From an uncultured Alphaproteobacteria bacterium (GTDB taxonomy: Bacteria; Pseudomonadota; Alphaproteobacteria; Rhodobacterales; Rhodobacteraceae), in assembly GCA_902611605.1 (NCBI GenBank), contig CACMAH010000001.1:124001-188000 (forward strand): a DNA stretch of 64,000 nucleotides, read 5' to 3'. This document shows, piece after piece, positions 37,750 to 47,348 of this stretch. The stretch's first letter is position 1; each line of letters starts with the position of its first letter. The translations under genes and the position numbers were made by a program. Below the pieces are notes generated by a model. That model was not told where the DNA came from. It saw only the letters and a program-made list of their open reading frames with translations, and did no database searches.

Positions 37750-37950
37750 CTATTTTTTTTCAAAATTTTTTCTTAGTAAATAATGCTTAACTAATTTATT
37801 AGTTTTATCATCATTTTTAAAATTAAAAGCAATTTTTACGCAATCGTCACAGATATTTGCTTTTTTACTAGTAAAAAGTTTATTTACCTCATCTTTAGTT
37901 TTACCACAAAACATACAACTAATTATTTTTTCTAATTTATTCATAGGCAT
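37750..37950 (-). CDS. Orphan ClpX-type C4 zinc finger protein
   Basis: 66 residues. Reads CMFCGKTKDEVNKLFTSKKA then ICDDCVKIAF: four Cys in the CxxC...CxxC spacing of the zinc-binding domain at the N-terminus of ClpX, including the GK-EV-KL pattern. The AAA+ part is absent and no ClpX sequence follows. A Lys-rich tail ends it. It may bind ClpX partners (the ClpX domain dimerises and recruits adaptors) or be a relic; function is inference. Two ATGs two codons apart, neither with a good ribosome-binding site. Confidence 0.75.
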   Translation of the reverse strand: MPMNKLEKIISCMFCGKTKDEVNKLFTSKKANICDDCVKIAFNFKNDDKTNKLVKHYLLRKNFEKK

Positions 37951-38107
37951 GCAGTCATTTATTTTAATTTATCAATGATATAAGCAATTCTTTGTTCTAT
38001 CTGAACCCTTTGTTTTCAATTCATATAAAAAATTTATTTGTTGATTAATTCTAAATTAATTATATCTTTTTTAGATTCATGGATACTGGTCATCAATAAA
38101 ATCATTT

Positions 38108-39067
38108 TTAAAAAAATTTTAAATTAAAAGAAATATAAATAAAATAACTTAATATGAATATTACCCCAATATTTCTACTCATTATAAATTTATAGTATAT
38201 CAGAAAACAAAATAAAAAAGTAGAAATTAGCATTACGGGAATATCTAGACTAAGAAAAGATTTTGGTACTAACAAATCATCAGGAGCTGAAAAAATTGCT
38301 GATGCGCCAATAATTCCAAAAATGTTAAATATATTTGAACCAATTACATTACCAACAGCAATTTCAGAATGCCCTTTCTTAACTGCAATTATTGATGCAG
38401 CTATTTCAGGTAAAGATGTTCCTATTGCTATAATTGTTAGACCAATAAGTGTTTCTGGAACCTCAAAAATATAGGCAATTTTAACTGCAGAGCTAACAAC
38501 TGCTTCAGCTGAAATAATTAACAAAAAGATACCAAAAAAAATTAATAAAATAGATTTTCCCATAGAGAAACTATTTTTATTATCAATTTTGTTTTGGTTT
38601 TTGTTATCACGTTTTGAAATATAGGCAGAATACGAAAGAGTTATTATGAGGAACAAAATAAAGATTAAACCACTATAAAAGGATATTTTTTTTATTCCTA
38701 TGCACACTATAAAGAATGTTAGACTTGAAACAAATAACCAAAAAATATTGGTATTGAAATTTTTTTTTTTTAAAGATATCGGACTTATTAACGATGCCAA
38801 ACCTAAAACAAGTAGAATATTTGATATATTACTACCAACTACATTTCCCCATGCGATACCTGGTGATTTATCAAGAACGGCATTGATCGAAACCACTAAT
38901 TCTGGAAATGATGTTCCCAAAGCAATAATTGAAATTGCGATAAACTGGGGTTTTACTTTAAATATAGAAGCCACACTAACTGAACCAGCAACTAATTTCT
39001 CACCTCCATAGAAAAGTCCGAGAAGGCCAATAAAACAAATAAAAATGTTAATAATTATATTTTCCAT
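38108..39067 (-). CDS. Ca2+/Na+ antiporter, CaCA family (YrbG-like)
   Basis: 319 residues, about ten membrane segments arranged as two inverted repeats. The alpha-1 motif is ALGTSFPELVVSINA and alpha-2 AIGTSLPEIAASIIA, each with the ion-binding Glu, followed by GNVVGSNISNILLVLG and GNVIGSNIFNIFGIIG. A basic loop (about 150-165) separates the halves. Exchanges cations across the inner membrane; the exact ion is not certain. Single gene. Confidence 0.93.
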   Translation of the reverse strand: MENIIINIFICFIGLLGLFYGGEKLVAGSVSVASIFKVKPQFIAISIIALGTSFPELVVSINAVLDKSPGIAWGNVVGSNISNILLVLGLASLISPISLKKKNFNTNIFWLFVSSLTFFIVCIGIKKISFYSGLIFILFLIITLSYSAYISKRDNKNQNKIDNKNSFSMGKSILLIFFGIFLLIISAEAVVSSAVKIAYIFEVPETLIGLTIIAIGTSLPEIAASIIAVKKGHSEIAVGNVIGSNIFNIFGIIGASAIFSAPDDLLVPKSFLSLDIPVMLISTFLFCFLIYYKFIMSRNIGVIFILSYFIYISFNLKFF

Positions 39068-39136
39068 TGGATAATTAAGTAATCAATTTTTGTTGAAATA
39101 AATAAGATGTAGGCCAATTTAAAAAAATACTTATAA

Positions 39137-40528
39137 TTAATTATAAGCTTTTGCAATCTGATCCATCTCTGGAAAAACAGATTCAATTTTATCAAACATT
39201 TGATTTATTTCATCTTCTGTTATGATTAAGGGTGGGCAAAAAGCAATTGCATCTATAGGTAGAGCTCTTAAAATTACGCCAGATTCATGAATTTTTTTTA
39301 CTGCAGTAGCAGCAAATTTATGTGCCATGTCTATTTTTTCTCTTTTTGTACCTGGTTTTACAAATTCAGCAGCACCAATTAATCCTAAAGATCTCACATT
39401 CCCAATACACTCATATTTCTGTAAACGAGAAATCCTTTTAGAAAAAATTGTACTTACCTTTCTAACGTGATTAATAATATTCCTTTTCTCCATAATTTCT
39501 AAAGTCTTCAAAGCAACTGCAGAAGAAACAGGATGACCTGAATAGGTATACCCATGACCAAATTGCCCCAATTTTATTGCCTGCTTTTCAACTTCATAAG
39601 CAATATTTTCTGACATCAATACTGCTGAAATTGGTGCATAGGCAGAAGATAATCCCTTTGCACAAGTTATAATATCAGGTTCAATATCAAAAGTCTGGCT
39701 TCCCCACATATTCCCAGTTCTTCCAAAACCACAGATAACTTCATCTGCTATAAATAAAATATTATTTTTTTTAAGAACCGGTTGCACTAAAGCAAAATAA
39801 TTTTTTGGTGGAATAATCACACCACCTGCACCCATCAAAGGTTCGGCAATAAATGCCCCTATATTTTCAGCACCTTCAATTTCAATAAGTTTTTCAAGAT
39901 CACTAACCAAACGATTGCAAAAATCTTCCTCAGTCTCATTGTCATTGGAATTTTGAAAATAATGTGGCCAAGTAGTATGTATTGCAAAATCAAGGGGTAA
40001 TCCAAACCCTTTTTGGGCGTAATCTAAAGCAGTAAGGCTTGCAGCAGCTAATGTAACACCATGATAGCTTCCTTTCCTACTAATAATCTTTCTTTTTTGT
40101 GGATTTCCCAAGGAAGCATGATAGTACCATACAATTTTTATTGCTGTATCATTTGCTTCAGAACCAGAATTACAAAAAAAGATTTTTTTTAAATTATTAG
40201 GAGCAACTTCAATAAGTTTTTCAGATAAATTAATAGTACTTTCGCAAGTTTTTCCAGTAAAAGAATGATAAAAAGGAAGTTTTTTCATCTGTGTAATTGC
40301 CGCTTCAACTAACTCAGTCTCATTGAAACCTAATGAAGCACACCAAAGACCGCTCATACCTTCTATATAACTGTTTCCATCAATATCTTTGACCTCTACT
40401 CCTCTACCAGATCTAAAAACTTGAGGACCATTCTCTTTAATAAGTTCTGGATTAGTGTAGGGTTGCAGTTGGTAATCTATGGATTTAAATTCCAAAGAAT
40501 TTTTTGAACTTTTATTTTGTATATTCAT
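39137..40528 (-). CDS. Class III (omega) aminotransferase
   Basis: 463 residues. PLP enzyme of the ornithine/omega-amino-acid group. CNSGSEANDTAIKI binds phosphate, SYHGVTLAAASLTA is the substrate loop, ADEVICGFGRTG holds the PLP-pyridine Asp, and the PLP Lys is in ITCAKGLSSAYAPISA. Resembles putrescine/beta-alanine/taurine:pyruvate aminotransferases; the amino donor cannot be fixed from sequence. Not in an operon: the next gene is divergent. Confidence 0.9.
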   Translation of the reverse strand: MNIQNKSSKNSLEFKSIDYQLQPYTNPELIKENGPQVFRSGRGVEVKDIDGNSYIEGMSGLWCASLGFNETELVEAAITQMKKLPFYHSFTGKTCESTINLSEKLIEVAPNNLKKIFFCNSGSEANDTAIKIVWYYHASLGNPQKRKIISRKGSYHGVTLAAASLTALDYAQKGFGLPLDFAIHTTWPHYFQNSNDNETEEDFCNRLVSDLEKLIEIEGAENIGAFIAEPLMGAGGVIIPPKNYFALVQPVLKKNNILFIADEVICGFGRTGNMWGSQTFDIEPDIITCAKGLSSAYAPISAVLMSENIAYEVEKQAIKLGQFGHGYTYSGHPVSSAVALKTLEIMEKRNIINHVRKVSTIFSKRISRLQKYECIGNVRSLGLIGAAEFVKPGTKREKIDMAHKFAATAVKKIHESGVILRALPIDAIAFCPPLIITEDEINQMFDKIESVFPEMDQIAKAYN

Positions 40529-40717
40529 ATCAATATCATGTTATCTTACTAGATTAAGGTTAATCTTAATTTAAATCAAATTACAACTAATTTAATTACT
40601 AAATTTTTAAACATAATTTTCTGAAGTATTATTTAGTTTTATTTAAAAAAATATAGTAGAGATAATAATTAATTTTATAAAAAATCATAGAGAATTAAAT
40701 AAAATAAAATTATAAAA

Positions 40718-41311
40718 ATGGACAGAAAAACTATAGAATTTTATAATAAAAATGCCCATAGATACGCTGAATGGCGGTCAAAAGAGTCTGCAGATTTATC
40801 CCAGAGAATATTTTTAAATGAAGTTAAATTAAATGGAAAGATTATTGATTTGGGTTGTGGTACTGGAGAAAAAGCAATCTGGTTTAATAAGAAAGGATTA
40901 AAAGTTGATGCAGTAGATGCATCGCTTGAGATGCTAGAAAAATTTAAGCATTTTAAAGATATCAGTACTAAACAAATTGATTTGAGTAAAATAATGTTTT
41001 TAAAAAAGTATGATGGGGTATGGGCATCATTTTCTATTCAGCATTTGGAAAAAAGTATACAGGATAGATTATTTAAAAAAATTGCAAAAACTTTAAATAA
41101 AAATGGAATTTTCTATATTGGAATTCATGAAGGCAATAAAAGCTATAGGGACAATTTGCATAGACTCTATGTACCAAGATCCGAAACTGAATTAAAGAAA
41201 ATTTTAAAAAAAAATAAACTACAGATTTTTAATCTTTTTAAAGAAAAAAATTTCAGTTTTGACAATAAACCAATAAAAATTATGCACATTTTTTCTAAAT
41301 TAATATGTTAA
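40718..41311 (+). CDS. Class I SAM-dependent methyltransferase
   Basis: 197 residues. Motif I is IIDLGCGTGEKAIWF at about 45-59, motif post I AVDASLEMLEK, and motif II-like DGVWASFSIQHLEKS. A small-molecule methyltransferase fold of the UbiE/BioC type; substrate unknown. Overlaps the 3' end of mmsB by four bases (convergent). Confidence 0.85.
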   Translation: MDRKTIEFYNKNAHRYAEWRSKESADLSQRIFLNEVKLNGKIIDLGCGTGEKAIWFNKKGLKVDAVDASLEMLEKFKHFKDISTKQIDLSKIMFLKKYDGVWASFSIQHLEKSIQDRLFKKIAKTLNKNGIFYIGIHEGNKSYRDNLHRLYVPRSETELKKILKKNKLQIFNLFKEKNFSFDNKPIKIMHIFSKLIC

Positions 41312-42177
41312 TTCCTACTTTTTTTGCTAAAAACAGGTAAAACATAAGAAAAGTCCTTTCCTTGCCCTCCCTCCTTCATTAATTCTTCATAGATTTGCAT
41401 CGCATGTAGACCAAGTGGCGTATGTGAATTAGTTTGTTCCGCGGCATTTTGTGCTAGACTTAAATCTTTTAGCATCAGATCAGAAGAGAAACCTGGCTCA
41501 TAATTATTATCAGCTGGTGTTTTAGGTCCAATTCCGGGAGCTGGAGAGTATGTATTTAAAGCCCAACAACTCCCTGATGAGTTAGAAGAAACCTCAAACA
41601 ATTTTTCGAAGTCTAACCCTATTTTTTCTGCTAATGTAAAAGCTTCACTGACACCAATCATTGATATCCCTAAGATCATATTATTACACATTTTAGCTGC
41701 CTGACCTGAACCAGATTTGCCACAATAAATTGCCTTTTTGCCCATTATTTCAAATAATGGTTTTACTTTCTCAAATGCCTTTTGATCTCCTCCAACCATA
41801 AAGGTTAAGGTACCATCTTTAGCACCAACTACTCCTCCAGAAACAGGTGCGTCTAAAGTTTGTAATCTGTGTTTTTTCGCAAGTTCTGCAATTGAGTGTG
41901 TACTTTTGATATCTATAGTAGAACAATCTATCATTATTCTAGAACTTATACTTTTTTCTACAATTTCTTTGTAAACTGCAGAAACTTCCTTCCCACTAGG
42001 AAGCATAGTAAATAATACATCATTGTCTATGAGGAAATTTTCAAAACTATTTGAAATTTTAATTACAGTATTGATATTTTTATTTATATCAAATCCTGTA
42101 ACTTCATAACCTGCTTTTTGCAAATTTTCTGCCATTGGCAAACCCATATTTCCTAAGCCAATAAATCCTATTTTCAC
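41308..42177 (-). CDS. mmsB: 3-hydroxyisobutyrate dehydrogenase
   Basis: 289 residues. Oxidises 3-hydroxyisobutyrate to methylmalonate semialdehyde with NAD+ in valine breakdown. Rossmann motif GFIGLGNMGLPMAENL at 4-19, substrate motif DAPVSGGVVGAKDGTLTFMVG, and catalytic Lys in GQAAKMCNNM. Last gene of the operon; GGAGG lies just ahead of its ATG. Confidence 0.95.
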   Translation of the reverse strand: MKIGFIGLGNMGLPMAENLQKAGYEVTGFDINKNINTVIKISNSFENFLIDNDVLFTMLPSGKEVSAVYKEIVEKSISSRIMIDCSTIDIKSTHSIAELAKKHRLQTLDAPVSGGVVGAKDGTLTFMVGGDQKAFEKVKPLFEIMGKKAIYCGKSGSGQAAKMCNNMILGISMIGVSEAFTLAEKIGLDFEKLFEVSSNSSGSCWALNTYSPAPGIGPKTPADNNYEPGFSSDLMLKDLSLAQNAAEQTNSHTPLGLHAMQIYEELMKEGGQGKDFSYVLPVFSKKSRN

Positions 42178-42192
42178 TTTGTTTCCTCCTAA

Positions 42193-43221
42193 TTAAATTT
42201 TTAATTCACTTGCACTACTCAAAGGTTTTAGTAAATCAGAGACTTCTTGAATAGGAACCTCCTCAATGTTGGGATATTTCCAGACAGGTTTTCTATCTTT
42301 GTCAATAATCATTGATCTTATTCCCTCTTGAAAATCAGTGTATTCTTGTGCTCTAGAAGTAAATCGATATTCAATTTTAAGTGCTTCTTTTACTGATAGA
42401 TAAATTTCTGGCATTTGAAGCATATGATAAGATGTTAAAACAGATAACGGTGATGCACTAAGCATTTTTTTTAAACTATGGACGAATACTGGATTCATTT
42501 CCATTTCTTCAATAATCAAAGATAATTTATTTATAGAAAATAAATCAATTATTAATCGTAAATTTTTTTTAAGTGGTGAATTTAAACTTTCTCTTTTGAA
42601 TTTATTCAAAAAAGTTGTGTCACCAGTTTTTATTAATTTTGACTTGGCCTCTTCCCAATATTTTTCTTCAACAAAAAAATCTGCAAAATTTGTGAAAATT
42701 GCATCATCAGCTTTCATATGAGAACCAGTAATTCCAAGATAAATACCTAGTTCTTTTGATTTTCTAGTGAGTAAAAAAGAACCACCAACATCTGGTACCA
42801 AACCAATACCACATTCAGGCATTGCTATAATACTAGTATCTCCAACTATACGATGACTGCCATGACAAGAGATACCTACCCCACCACCCATTGTAAAGCC
42901 CTGCATAAAAACAACATATGGTTTGGGATAATTCGCAATTAAGAGATTTAACCGGTACTCATCAGCCCAGAATAATTTTCCAAATTTATAGTTTCCAGAA
43001 ACTCCGTGTCGGTATAAATCCGAAACATCACCCCCAGAACAGAATGCTTTGTCACCATTTGAGTCGACTAAAATTAACTTAATTTTTGTATTTTCTTTCC
43101 ATGAGATCAAAGCTTTTTCAATTTCTAAAATCATATCATAGGTCAAAGCATTTAGTGCTTTGGGCCTATTTAAAGTTATGTGACCAACATGACCATTCTT
43201 GCGGATAAGAATATCTTTCAT
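42193..43221 (-). CDS. 3-hydroxyisobutyryl-CoA hydrolase (crotonase fold)
   Basis: 342 residues. Releases CoA from 3-hydroxyisobutyryl-CoA in valine degradation. Crotonase fold with oxyanion-hole segments AFCSGGDVSDLYRHG and QGFTMGGGVGISCHGSHR, and catalytic Glu in MPECGIGLVPDVGGS, together with the longer C-terminal region that distinguishes HIBCH from plain enoyl-CoA hydratases. Sits between the acyl-CoA dehydrogenase and mmsB, 12 and 15 bases from its neighbours, which supports the assignment. Confidence 0.92.
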   Translation of the reverse strand: MKDILIRKNGHVGHITLNRPKALNALTYDMILEIEKALISWKENTKIKLILVDSNGDKAFCSGGDVSDLYRHGVSGNYKFGKLFWADEYRLNLLIANYPKPYVVFMQGFTMGGGVGISCHGSHRIVGDTSIIAMPECGIGLVPDVGGSFLLTRKSKELGIYLGITGSHMKADDAIFTNFADFFVEEKYWEEAKSKLIKTGDTTFLNKFKRESLNSPLKKNLRLIIDLFSINKLSLIIEEMEMNPVFVHSLKKMLSASPLSVLTSYHMLQMPEIYLSVKEALKIEYRFTSRAQEYTDFQEGIRSMIIDKDRKPVWKYPNIEEVPIQEVSDLLKPLSSASELKI

Positions 43222-43233
43222 TCGAATTTCACT

Positions 43234-44367
43234 TCATTTAAGAGAATTTCTCGCAATTATTAGTTGCATAATCTCATTTGTGCCTTCCAAAATCTGATGT
43301 ACTCTCAAATCACGAACAATTTTTTCAATACCATAGTCAGTCAAATATCCGTAACCACCAAGAAGTTGTAATGAATTATTCGCTATATTGAATGCATTAT
43401 CTGTCACATATTTTTTTGCCATAGCGCAATAGACACCAGCATCAGATTTATCATTATCCAATTTCCAAGCGGCTTCTCTCAAAAAAATTCTTGATGAATT
43501 AATTGCAATTTCCATATCGGCAACTTTAAACTGCAACCCTTGAAAATCGGATAATCTTTTACCAAACGCTTTTCTCTCTTTTATATAATTTTTTGCAATA
43601 TTTAGTGCTGATTGTGCGCCACCTAATGCTGCTGCTGCAATATTTAGGCGTCCGCCATCCAAACCACTCATAGCATAAATGAAGCCCTTATTTTCCTCTC
43701 CTAATAATTGGTCAGAAGAAATACTACAATCATCAAATATAACTTGGGCGGTAGGCTGAGATTTCCACCCCATCTTTTCTTCATTAGAGCCAAAACATAA
43801 TCCCTTAGTATTTTTTTCAACTAAAAGTGCTGATATGCCATGAGGACCAGCCTCTCCTGTTCTAACCATAGTAAGATATATATCAGAAAAAGCTCCACCA
43901 GAAATAAATGATTTGGTCCCATTTACTCTAAAACCTTCATTAGTCTTTTCAGCTTTAGTTGACAAAGCAGCACTATCAGACCCTGAATCTGGCTCAGTTA
44001 AGCAATAAGAACATATTTTGTCCATATGTATCATTGGATGCAAAAATTTTTCTTTAACATGCTGATTTCCATATTGTGAAATCATCCAAGCACACATATT
44101 ATGTATAGAAATAAAGGAGGATACAGAGGGACAAGCCATTGCTAAAGCTTCAAAAACCAAAGTAGAATCTAAACGTGAAAGACCTGAGCCACCATCTGCA
44201 TCATTAACATAAAGTGATCCAAAACCTAATTCTCCTGCTTCTTTAAGCACTCCTCTTGGTATTAAACTTTTTTCCCATTCTAATGCAAAAGGTGAAATCG
44301 AGCTTTGACCAAATTCATAAGCAGTTTCAAAAATAAGTTTTTGCTCTGAAGATAGAGAGAATTCCAT
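43234..44367 (-). CDS. Isobutyryl-CoA dehydrogenase (acyl-CoA dehydrogenase family)
   Basis: 377 residues, FAD enzyme. ACAD signatures YCLTEPDSGSDSAALSTKA and the C-terminal QLLGGYGYLTDYGIEKIVRD followed by QILEGTNEIMQLIIARN with the catalytic Glu. Context with mmsA, HIBCH and mmsB points to isobutyryl-CoA (ACAD8-like) as substrate, although short-chain or 2-methylbutyryl-CoA use is possible. Twenty-four bases after mmsA. Confidence 0.92.
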   Translation of the reverse strand: MEFSLSSEQKLIFETAYEFGQSSISPFALEWEKSLIPRGVLKEAGELGFGSLYVNDADGGSGLSRLDSTLVFEALAMACPSVSSFISIHNMCAWMISQYGNQHVKEKFLHPMIHMDKICSYCLTEPDSGSDSAALSTKAEKTNEGFRVNGTKSFISGGAFSDIYLTMVRTGEAGPHGISALLVEKNTKGLCFGSNEEKMGWKSQPTAQVIFDDCSISSDQLLGEENKGFIYAMSGLDGGRLNIAAAALGGAQSALNIAKNYIKERKAFGKRLSDFQGLQFKVADMEIAINSSRIFLREAAWKLDNDKSDAGVYCAMAKKYVTDNAFNIANNSLQLLGGYGYLTDYGIEKIVRDLRVHQILEGTNEIMQLIIARNSLK

Positions 44368-44391
44368 TATAAAAGTTCGTAATTTATAAGT

Positions 44392-45891
44392 TTAATCCAT
44401 TGTTGGTATAGAAAACTTTGCACCCTCTTTAATACCTGTGGGCCAGCGGGATGTTATAGTTTTAGTTCTTGTGTAAAATCTAAATGCGTCTGGTCCGTGC
44501 TGATTTAGATCACCAAAAGCAGATTTTTTCCAACCCCCGAAAGTGTGATAGGCTAAAGGAACAGGAATAGGAACATTTATTCCAACCATTCCAATATTTA
44601 TTCTATTTGCAAAATCTCTTGCTGTGTCACCATCTCTTGTAAATATTGCTGTACCATTACCATATTCATTATCCATGGCAATTGAAAGTGCTTGTTCATA
44701 ATTTTCTGTCCTAACAGTAGAAAGAACAGGACCAAAAATTTCTTGCTTATATATATCCATATCTGTTTTTACATCATCAAATAAACAGGCACCCACAAAG
44801 AAACCCTCTTCATAGCCCTGCATTTTGAAATTTCTACCGTCAACTACAAGCTTTGCTCCATTCTCAACTCCAGAATCTACTAAACTGAGAATTTTTTGTT
44901 GTGCTTGCTTGGTTACTACAGGCCCAAAATCTACCTCATTCTCTGATGTATATGGTCCTATTTTTAATGCCTCAATCCTTGGTATAAGTTTATCTATTAG
45001 CTTGTCTCCAGTTTCTTTTCCAACAGGTAAAGCAACTGAAATAGCCATACATCTTTCACCTGCTGCGCCATAACCAGCACCAACAAGTGCATCAGCTGCT
45101 TGATCTAAATCTGCATCAGGCATTACAATCATATGATTTTTTGCACCACCAAAACACTGAACTCTTTTACCGTTTGAGCAACCTTTGGAATAAATATACT
45201 CAGCAATTGGTGTAGATCCTACAAAACCAATTGCTGAAATATCTGGATTATCCAAAATAGCATCTACTATTTCTTTATCACCATTAACAACTTGAAGGAT
45301 GCCTTCTGGCAAACCAGCTTCAAGCAATAAATTTGCAAGCATCATTGGTACTGAAGGGTCTCTCTCAGATGGTTTCAGAATAAAAGCATTACCAGCAACA
45401 ATGGCTGGACAAAACTTCCACATTGGTATCATTGCAGGAAAATTGAATGGAGTAATTCCAGATACCACTCCAAGAGGTTGTCGCATAGAATACATATCGA
45501 TCCCAGGACCTGCGCTGTCAGTAAATTCACCTTTGAGCAAGTGAGGCGCTCCAATACAAAATTCTGCTACCTCTAATCCTCGAATAATATCTCCTTTTGC
45601 ATCAGGGATTGTTTTACCATGTTCAGAAGACAAAACAGTTGCTAATTCATCCATATCCCTATGCAATAGATCGATGAATTTCATTATAACTCTTGCCCTT
45701 TTTTGAGGATTAGTTGCACCCCATGCTGGCTGACTTTCTTTAGCCTTTTTAACGGCTTCATTTAATTCAGAAGCTAAACCTAAGGAAACTTTTCTTTGAA
45801 TTTCACCGGTGGCTGGGTTAAATATATTCGCAGTTTTTTTAGAACTACTACTAACTTCACGACCGTTGATAAAATGGCCAATTACTTTCAT
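44392..45891 (-). CDS. mmsA: Methylmalonate-semialdehyde dehydrogenase (CoA-acylating)
   Basis: 499 residues. Converts methylmalonate semialdehyde to propionyl-CoA with NAD+ and CoA. ALDH superfamily: catalytic Cys in GAAGERCMAISVA, cofactor segment GFVGSTPIAEYIY, and Glu in KQEIFGPVLS; the N-terminal HFINGREVSSSSKKTANIFNP is typical for MmsA. First gene of the four-gene valine operon; an A/T-rich spacer of over 300 bases upstream should hold its promoter. Confidence 0.96.
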   Translation of the reverse strand: MKVIGHFINGREVSSSSKKTANIFNPATGEIQRKVSLGLASELNEAVKKAKESQPAWGATNPQKRARVIMKFIDLLHRDMDELATVLSSEHGKTIPDAKGDIIRGLEVAEFCIGAPHLLKGEFTDSAGPGIDMYSMRQPLGVVSGITPFNFPAMIPMWKFCPAIVAGNAFILKPSERDPSVPMMLANLLLEAGLPEGILQVVNGDKEIVDAILDNPDISAIGFVGSTPIAEYIYSKGCSNGKRVQCFGGAKNHMIVMPDADLDQAADALVGAGYGAAGERCMAISVALPVGKETGDKLIDKLIPRIEALKIGPYTSENEVDFGPVVTKQAQQKILSLVDSGVENGAKLVVDGRNFKMQGYEEGFFVGACLFDDVKTDMDIYKQEIFGPVLSTVRTENYEQALSIAMDNEYGNGTAIFTRDGDTARDFANRINIGMVGINVPIPVPLAYHTFGGWKKSAFGDLNQHGPDAFRFYTRTKTITSRWPTGIKEGAKFSIPTMD

Positions 45892-46189
45892 ATCACTCTC
45901 CCCGAAATCCTTTGGTTTATTAAATCAATATTGATTAAAAATTATTTAATTAAAAAATTTTAATGAATCAAATAGAATCAAATTGGACAAAAGCTATACT
46001 CACATTTTATTTGTTTATTTGTAAGTAGATTTTATAAAATAAACATATCATGTAAATTATACCAATATAGTATAATTTACTAAAAATTATTTATAGCTTA
46101 ATTATTACCTAACTTTAAAAAAACATAAAAACAAATTTATGAATTAATAATATAATTTTTAAGGTTTTTAAATCGTCAAATATATAATT
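45892..46189. other. Promoter-side spacer of the valine operon
   Basis: About 300 very A/T-rich bases between mmsA and the small lipoprotein gene. TATAAT-like boxes occur repeatedly but none has a convincing -35. No coding pattern. Confidence 0.4.
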
Positions 46190-46273
46190 TTAAAACCAAG
46201 GTATCAATGGTACATCAAATGTTGAACAACTAGATAATACTAATAAAGAGGTCACAATTAAATAATTCTTCAT
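46190..46273 (-). CDS. Tiny lipoprotein (27 aa)
   Basis: An ATG at 46273 preceded by GAGGA seven bases upstream encodes 27 residues: a signal peptide with lipobox LSSC (Cys16), leaving a mature lipopeptide of twelve residues, CSTFDVPLIPWF. The good ribosome-binding site and intact lipobox argue that it is real. Comparable in kind to entericidin-like or other mini-lipoproteins, but no family is recognised. It lies in the spacer between mmsA and the glutathione peroxidase gene. Confidence 0.55.
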   Translation of the reverse strand: MKNYLIVTSLLVLSSCSTFDVPLIPWF

Positions 46274-46349
46274 AACAAATCCTCAAATAAAATTAAAATA
46301 ACTTTTTATTGTTTAAATCATTTTATACTTGTCGTAAATGTAAAACTAA

Positions 46350-46907
46350 TTAATTTTTTAATAAATCTAAGATTTTTGATTTAATTTTCCTTGAATTAGG
46401 ATTAGTAAAAGCCCCAAAACTGGCTACAAACATACCATCTTTATTAAGTAAAACTTTGTTAAAATTCCAAACAGGTCTAAAATTATGTTTATCAGCTAAC
46501 CACTTAAATAATGGATGAGCATTACTTCCCTTGACCTTTGTAATTGTAGTCATCGGTAGTGTTAAAGAAAAGTTTGTATCACAAAATTCTTTTACTTTGT
46601 CATTATTATTAAATTCTTGGAAAAAATCTTGTGAAGGTATCGCTAATACTACTAAACCACTTTCAGATAATTCATCATGAAGCTTTTGTAATTCACTATA
46701 TTGTCTTGTAAAACCACAATTTGAAGCAGTATTTGTAATAAGTATAGGACGACCTTTGAAATCTCCTAGGTTAATATATCCTCCATCAATAGATTCAAAA
46801 TAAAAATCATTCATGTCTATATATTCATTAACATTTGCATTAATTGGAAAAGAAGAAAACATAGTTAGACCCAAAAAAAGAATAATTTGTCGAAGATTGC
46901 TGATCAT
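46350..46907 (-). CDS. Glutathione peroxidase family protein, exported
   Basis: 185 residues with an N-terminal hydrophobic segment (about 7-24), so probably periplasmic. Thioredoxin-like GPx fold: peroxidatic Cys64 in ITNTASNCGFTRQYSELQ, and WNFNKVLLNKDG with the conserved Trp-Asn. The usual NQF segment reads IPSQDF, so one tetrad residue is atypical. Reduces peroxides with thioredoxin or glutathione (family knowledge). Confidence 0.9.
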   Translation of the reverse strand: MISNLRQIILFLGLTMFSSFPINANVNEYIDMNDFYFESIDGGYINLGDFKGRPILITNTASNCGFTRQYSELQKLHDELSESGLVVLAIPSQDFFQEFNNNDKVKEFCDTNFSLTLPMTTITKVKGSNAHPLFKWLADKHNFRPVWNFNKVLLNKDGMFVASFGAFTNPNSRKIKSKILDLLKN

Positions 46908-47035
46908 ATCATTTATATTTAATAGTTAGAATAAGTTAAATAATAAATAATTTGGCAAATTCAAGATTAATACAATTTAATTTATAACTCTTATGTAAAA
47001 ATGGTTTGAAGATTAGTATAAAAAAAAATTTGCCT

Positions 47036-47347
47036 TTACAGTCGATTAGATTTTTCTTGCAAACCAGATTGGTTAGTTCTTCCTTTGAGGACATGTAAAA
47101 TATCTTCAAAATCAACATTACAAAGTTCAAGTAGCACAAAAAAGTGATAGATCAAATCAGCAGCTTCCTGTTTTAAATTGTCATCTTTTTTATTCAGGGC
47201 TGCTATAATAAGTTCAACTGACTCTTCTCCAAATTTTTTACAACACTCTTCCAATCCTTGATTAAATAATCTAGCTGTGTAGCTTTTATTAGCATCACCA
47301 TTTTTTCTACTTTTTATTAATTGAATTAAATCATCTAAAACCATCAC
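47036..47347 (-). CDS. hisE: Phosphoribosyl-ATP pyrophosphatase
   Basis: 103 residues, MazG-like helical fold. Hydrolyses phosphoribosyl-ATP, step 2 of histidine synthesis. Motifs KKFGEESVELIIAA and EAADLIYHFFVLLEL bind Mg-pyrophosphate. Separate from hisI, as in other alphaproteobacteria. Last gene of hisA-hisF-hisE; starts one base after hisF ends. Confidence 0.95.
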   Translation of the reverse strand: MMVLDDLIQLIKSRKNGDANKSYTARLFNQGLEECCKKFGEESVELIIAALNKKDDNLKQEAADLIYHFFVLLELCNVDFEDILHVLKGRTNQSGLQEKSNRL

Positions 47348-47348
47348 T

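Noticed and set aside
41308-45891. Valine-degradation operon as something novel
   Set aside because: Gene set, order and spacing are ordinary for alphaproteobacteria.
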